Shown: piece after piece, positions 20,125-23,427 of the stretch
How positions within the stretch are numbered: position 1 is the stretch's first letter
How the letters are laid out: every line of letters begins with the position of its first letter
Virus record (IMG/VR): IMGVR_UViG_3300009610_000640
Span: 1 to 23,427 of that record
Direction: 5' to 3' (one strand)
DNA: 23,427 nt
From: a virus
Notes under the pieces: model-generated
What the model was told of the DNA's origin: nothing
The model's input: the letters and a program-made list of their open reading frames with translations, nothing else
The model's database searches: none
Translations under genes and position numbers: made by a program

Positions 20125-22029
20125 GTGGTCTATCGCGCCTACTCGGTGCTGGACGTCAAGGGGCTCGATCCGGAGCTCCGCAGTCTCGAGGGGGTCGCGA
20201 CGACGCCGTCGACCGATCGCATGGGCGACGTCATCGAGTCGACGGGCGCCACGTTTGCGAATCCCCTCCCACTTCTGCTCTTTCACGACGCGCGCCTGCC
20301 GGTCGGCACCGTCGCGCTCAACACCGCCAGCGCCGCCGGCATTAGCTTTCGCGCCACGCTGCCGACGATTCCCACGGCCGGGTCGCTCCGCACGCGGGTC
20401 GACGAAGCGTGGGATTCCATCAAGGCCGGGCTGATTCGCGGCGTCTCGATTGGGTTTCGCCCGCTCGATGGCGGCATTGAGCAACTGAAGTCCGGCGGTC
20501 TCCGCTTTACCAAGATCGAAATTCTCGAACTCTCCCTCGTCGCCGTGCCGGCCAATGCCGACGCGCGCATCGACAACATCCGCGCGATTGACGCGCCGTA
20601 TCTGAGGAGTCAGAGACCCATGGCGACACCTACGACGTTGGAGCAACTGACGCAATTCACGGCGATGCGCGACGCCAAGGTCGCGCGCATGGCCGAGCTG
20701 ATGACCGCGGCGGCGGCGACGGGCGCCACGCTCGACGACGCGCAGTCGGCCGAGTACGACGCGCTCGCCGAGGAGAAAGAGAAAATCACGAAACATCTGG
20801 CGCGGCTCGAAGTGCAGGAAGCGACGAACCGGGCGGCGGCCGTGCCGGCGCATGGGACGTCGTCGGCCGCGGCCGCGGCCTCACGGAGCGGCGACCCGTC
20901 CACGCGGATCTACGTGCGCGACAACCTGCCGCCGGGCATCGAGTTCACGCGCGCGATCATGTGCAAGCTGGTCGCCTTTCTCTATCCCGGGACCTCGCCG
21001 GTCGCGGAGGCCCGGACGCGCTATCCCGACAATCACCGCGTGCACCAGTACCTCGAGCGGACCGCGGTGCCCGCGCACACGACAGTGAATACCAGCGCGC
21101 TCATCGATCCGACCAACCTCACCACGGAATTTCTGGAGTGGTTCCAGCCGCAGACGATCATCGGCAAGTTCGGCCAGGGCGGCGTGCCCGACCTGATGCG
21201 GGTGCCGTTCAACGTCGGCATCGCCGGGCAGACGAGCGGCGGCGAGGGTTACTGGGTCGGGGAGGGCAAGGCGAAGCCCCTGATGAACTTCACCTTCGAT
21301 CGGACGCCGCTGGGCTTCTCGAAAGTGGCGGCGATCAGTGCGATCTCCGAGGAACTCATCCGGTTCTCGTCCCCGTCCGCCGAAACCCTGATCCGCAATG
21401 CGCTCCGCAACGCGCTCGTGGCGCGGCTCGACAAGGACTTCGTGGATCCCGCGAAGGCACTGGTGGCGAATGTGTCGCCCGCCTCGATCACGAACGGGGT
21501 CGTGCCGCTGACGTCGAGCGGGTCGACGGCCGATGACGTCCGCAACGACATCAAGGCGCTCCTGAGCGCGTTCGTCAGCAGCAATCAGGATGTGACGAAC
21601 GTGGTGCTGATCACCACGCCGGCCGTCGGCCTCTCGTTGGCCCTGATGCGCAACGCGCTGGGGCAACCGGAGTTCCCGGGGAGCTCGCGGACGGGCGGCA
21701 CGCTCGAAGGCTTGCCGTTGATTGTGTCCCAGCACGCGCACACGGCGGCGGCGGGCGACATGCTGATCGCGGCCAATGCGGACGCGATCGCGCTGGCCGA
21801 CGACGGCCAGGTGACGGTCGACGCCAGCCGCGAAGCCTCCCTCGAGATGTCCGATGCGCCCACCGGCGACGCGGGCGCGGCGACGCCGGTCGCGACGTCG
21901 CTCGTCTCGATGTGGCAGACCAACTCGCTCGCGCTCCGTGCGGAGCGGTTCATCAACTGGAAGAAGCTCCGGAGCGGGGCGGTGGTCTACATGGAAGACG
22001 TCGTCTGGGGCGGCTCGACCGGGTCGTAG
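20125..22029 (+). CDS. Fused prohead protease and major capsid protein
   Basis: 634 residues if started at the GTG 20125. The frame is open upstream, but the earlier part overlaps the 19862 gene; a CTG at 20080 is a weaker choice. Residues 1-155 are an HK97-type prohead protease (S78): GVATTPSTDRMGDVI, catalytic His54 in LLFHDARLPVGTV, Ser108 in IRGVSIGFRPL, and FTKIEILELSLVAVPANADA. Residues 166-265 form a charged, helical delta-like scaffolding domain; 266-634 is the HK97-fold major capsid protein (EGYWVGEGKAKPLMNFTF, KVAAISAISEELIRFSSPS, ending with KKLRSGAVVYMEDVVW). In HK97 these are separate genes. Met166 (ATG 20620) has its own ribosome site and could give free capsid protein of 469 residues. 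It precedes the portal gene, unlike the common order. Confidence 0.85.
   Translation: MVYRAYSVLDVKGLDPELRSLEGVATTPSTDRMGDVIESTGATFANPLPLLLFHDARLPVGTVALNTASAAGISFRATLPTIPTAGSLRTRVDEAWDSIKAGLIRGVSIGFRPLDGGIEQLKSGGLRFTKIEILELSLVAVPANADARIDNIRAIDAPYLRSQRPMATPTTLEQLTQFTAMRDAKVARMAELMTAAAATGATLDDAQSAEYDALAEEKEKITKHLARLEVQEATNRAAAVPAHGTSSAAAAASRSGDPSTRIYVRDNLPPGIEFTRAIMCKLVAFLYPGTSPVAEARTRYPDNHRVHQYLERTAVPAHTTVNTSALIDPTNLTTEFLEWFQPQTIIGKFGQGGVPDLMRVPFNVGIAGQTSGGEGYWVGEGKAKPLMNFTFDRTPLGFSKVAAISAISEELIRFSSPSAETLIRNALRNALVARLDKDFVDPAKALVANVSPASITNGVVPLTSSGSTADDVRNDIKALLSAFVSSNQDVTNVVLITTPAVGLSLALMRNALGQPEFPGSSRTGGTLEGLPLIVSQHAHTAAAGDMLIAANADAIALADDGQVTVDASREASLEMSDAPTGDAGAATPVATSLVSMWQTNSLALRAERFINWKKLRSGAVVYMEDVVWGGSTGS
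20604..20622 (+). promoter_or_regulatory. Internal ribosome site and start for free capsid protein
   Basis: GAGGAG at 20604-20609 lies 10 bases before an in-frame ATG at 20620, exactly at the junction of protease and scaffolding domain. The downstream product begins MATPTTLEQLTQF, like the start of stand-alone HK97-type capsid proteins. By contrast, the fusion start has no clear ribosome site. Confidence 0.55.
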
Positions 22030-22031
22030 CA

Positions 22032-22262
22032 ATGACCAAGACGGTGGTCGTCCAGGCGCGCGCGGCCTTCAGCTATCAGGGCCGCGGGCTGCGCGCCGGC
22101 GAGCTCGTGACGATGACGCCGATTGATGCGGCGACGGCGGCGCGGCATGGGCTGGTCTCGTTGACGCGCGTGTCGCGGCGGCCGGCTGAGCCGGTCACCG
22201 AGGCCCCTAAGAAGACCAAGCGCCGGTATCAGCGACGGGACCTCGAGGCCGAATCCTCGTAA
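22032..22262 (+). CDS. Small head-module protein
   Basis: 76 residues; ATG at 22032, 2 bases after the capsid stop. The first half (KTVVVQARAAFSYQGRGLRA, GELVTMTPIDAATAARHGLV) resembles small phage proteins found near head genes, with an SH3-like strand pattern; the second half is Lys/Arg-rich and disordered. It may be a head decoration or connector accessory. Function not established. Confidence 0.55.
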   Translation: MTKTVVVQARAAFSYQGRGLRAGELVTMTPIDAATAARHGLVSLTRVSRRPAEPVTEAPKKTKRRYQRRDLEAESS

Positions 22263-22272
22263 CGGGGGCGAA

Positions 22273-23427
22273 GTGGCGTGGTGGCAGACTCTCGGTCTGG
22301 GGCTCAAGTTCCGACGCGCCCGCGTCGCGGGCGCGGGCCTCAGTCCGGTCGACGGCCGGAGTGGCGGCTCGGGCGGCTGGTGGCCGATCGTCCGGGAGTC
22401 GTACCCGGGCGCCTGGCAGCAGAACGTCACCGCCACCGCTGAGACGGTCCTCGCGCACGCGGCGGTGTACGCCTGCATCACGCTGATCGCGTCCGATATC
22501 GGGAAACTCCGGATCCGGCTCGTCGAGCAGGACGCCGACGGCATCTGGCAGGAAACCGAGAACACCGCGCACACGCCAGTGCTCCGCAAGCCGAATCGGT
22601 ATCAAAACCGCATCAAGTTCTACGAGCAGTGGATCACGTCGAAGCTCATCCACGGCAACACCTACATCATCAAGCAACGTGACCAGCGCGGCGTCGTGAC
22701 CGCGCTCTACATCCTCGACCCGACGTGCGTGACGCCGCTGGTCGCGCCCGATGGCGGCGTCTACTACCAGGTCAAGCGCGATCTGTTGTCGCAAGTCCCC
22801 GATGACGTCACGGTGCCGCAGTCGGAAATCATCCACGACGTGATGGTGCCGCTCTATCACCCGTTGTGCGGGGTGTCGCCGATTTACGCCTGCGGCGTGT
22901 CGGCGCTCGCGGGGCTGCAGATTCAGAGCAACTCGGCGAAGTTCTTTATGAATCGCGCGGTGCCGTCGGGCATCGTGACGGCGCCCGGCGCGGTGCCGCA
23001 AGAGAAGATCGACGAGATCAAAGCCGTCTGGCAGCAAGCCTACGGGGGCGACAACTACGGCGCGGTCGCGGTCCTCAGTGACGGGCTCAGCTACAAAGAG
23101 ATGGCGATGTCGGCGACCGACTCGCAGCTCATCGAGCAACTGCAATGGACGGCGACCAATGCGTGCACGGCGTTCCATGTCCCGCCGTACCTGATCGGGA
23201 TTGGCGCGATGCCCGCCAACAGCAATCCGGAGTCGCTCCAGATTCAGTACTACAGCCAGTGTTTGCAGAACTTGATCGAATGCATCGAGCTCCTCCTCGA
23301 CGAAGGGCTCGAGATGACGAAGAACGCGAGCGGCCGGCCGATCGGCACCGAGATGGATCTCGACGACTTGATGCGCATGGACACGGCGACCCTCGTCAAG
23401 GCGAGTGCCGACGCCATCAAGGGCGGC
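22273..23427 (+). CDS. Portal protein, HK97 type (3' partial)
   Basis: 385 residues visible from the GTG at 22273 (GGGGGCG just upstream); the gene runs off the window. After a Gly/Arg-rich start, AHAAVYACITLIASDIGKLR, LRKPNRYQNRIKFYEQWITS, HGNTYIIKQRD, EIIHDVMVPLYHPLCGVSPI and FHVPPYLIGIG form the Phage_portal signature of the HK97 gp3 family. Twelve copies form the vertex pore through which the terminase packages DNA. It comes after the capsid gene, the reverse of the usual order. The C-terminal part is missing. Confidence 0.92.
   Translation, partial: MAWWQTLGLGLKFRRARVAGAGLSPVDGRSGGSGGWWPIVRESYPGAWQQNVTATAETVLAHAAVYACITLIASDIGKLRIRLVEQDADGIWQETENTAHTPVLRKPNRYQNRIKFYEQWITSKLIHGNTYIIKQRDQRGVVTALYILDPTCVTPLVAPDGGVYYQVKRDLLSQVPDDVTVPQSEIIHDVMVPLYHPLCGVSPIYACGVSALAGLQIQSNSAKFFMNRAVPSGIVTAPGAVPQEKIDEIKAVWQQAYGGDNYGAVAVLSDGLSYKEMAMSATDSQLIEQLQWTATNACTAFHVPPYLIGIGAMPANSNPESLQIQYYSQCLQNLIECIELLLDEGLEMTKNASGRPIGTEMDLDDLMRMDTATLVKASADAIKGG

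Noticed and set aside
20620-22029. Frameshift or sequencing error as the reason for the protease-capsid fusion
   Set aside because: The frame is continuous with coding-like composition through the junction and the domain boundary is clean; a true fusion or nested arrangement is simpler, although read-level support was not available.

Overview
The window is a GC-rich stretch of a tailed temperate bacteriophage (Caudoviricetes, HK97-type head, siphovirus-like tail genes). The evidence is a P27-type small terminase, a large terminase, an HK97-type protease/capsid and portal, a tape-measure C-terminus, a P4-type tyrosine integrase and a divergent repressor/Cro switch. The bacterial host cannot be named from the sequence. 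The high GC, mixed ATG/GTG/TTG starts and good Shine-Dalgarno sites only suggest a GC-rich bacterium.

Layout: 1-5729 is the end of the late tail module (tape measure, a large hub-like protein with a PASTA domain, a tail-tip protein, a small lipoprotein), all on the + strand. 5730-6067 is a non-coding att/int control region. It carries what looks exactly like the 3' end of a tRNA gene (candidate attP core) among five copies of a TCCCTGCA-type repeat. 6068-7288 is the integrase, followed by a small exported protein. 7876-9296 is the only minus-strand block: the repressor and, downstream of it, a SAM-dependent methyltransferase, a layout that suits genes expressed in the lysogen. 9297-9415 is the bidirectional switch region. 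From 9416 to 17452 runs a tightly packed early operon on the + strand, mostly with 4-base ATGA/GTGA overlaps: Cro-like, AlpA/Xis-like, replication initiator with iteron-like repeats, a zinc-binding protein, Dam methylase, PD-(D/E)XK nuclease-like protein, RecT/Bet annealase, VRR-NUC nuclease, zinc protein, HNH endonuclease, a tiny membrane peptide, a tandem family of six very small genes, a two-helix holin-like protein, a large predicted beta-rich protein and two small proteins. 17453-17605 is a palindrome-rich gap (candidate packaging site). 17606-23427 is the head module: TerS, TerL, a ribbon-helix-helix protein, a fused protease-capsid gene, a small protein and the portal, which is cut by the window end.

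Because tail genes run straight into the att region with no tRNA body beside the tRNA 3' end, the sequence fits the unintegrated phage form (virion, circular or concatemeric) better than an integrated prophage.

The most notable points are: the duplicated array of tiny alternating coiled-coil and zinc-finger genes (14169-15348); the protease-capsid fusion with an internal ribosome site that could release free capsid protein; capsid placed before portal; iterons inside the replication-initiator gene; and the Dam/nuclease and RecT/nuclease pairs. No CRISPR array, transposase, reverse transcriptase, rRNA or complete tRNA gene was seen, and no endolysin is recognisable in the window.
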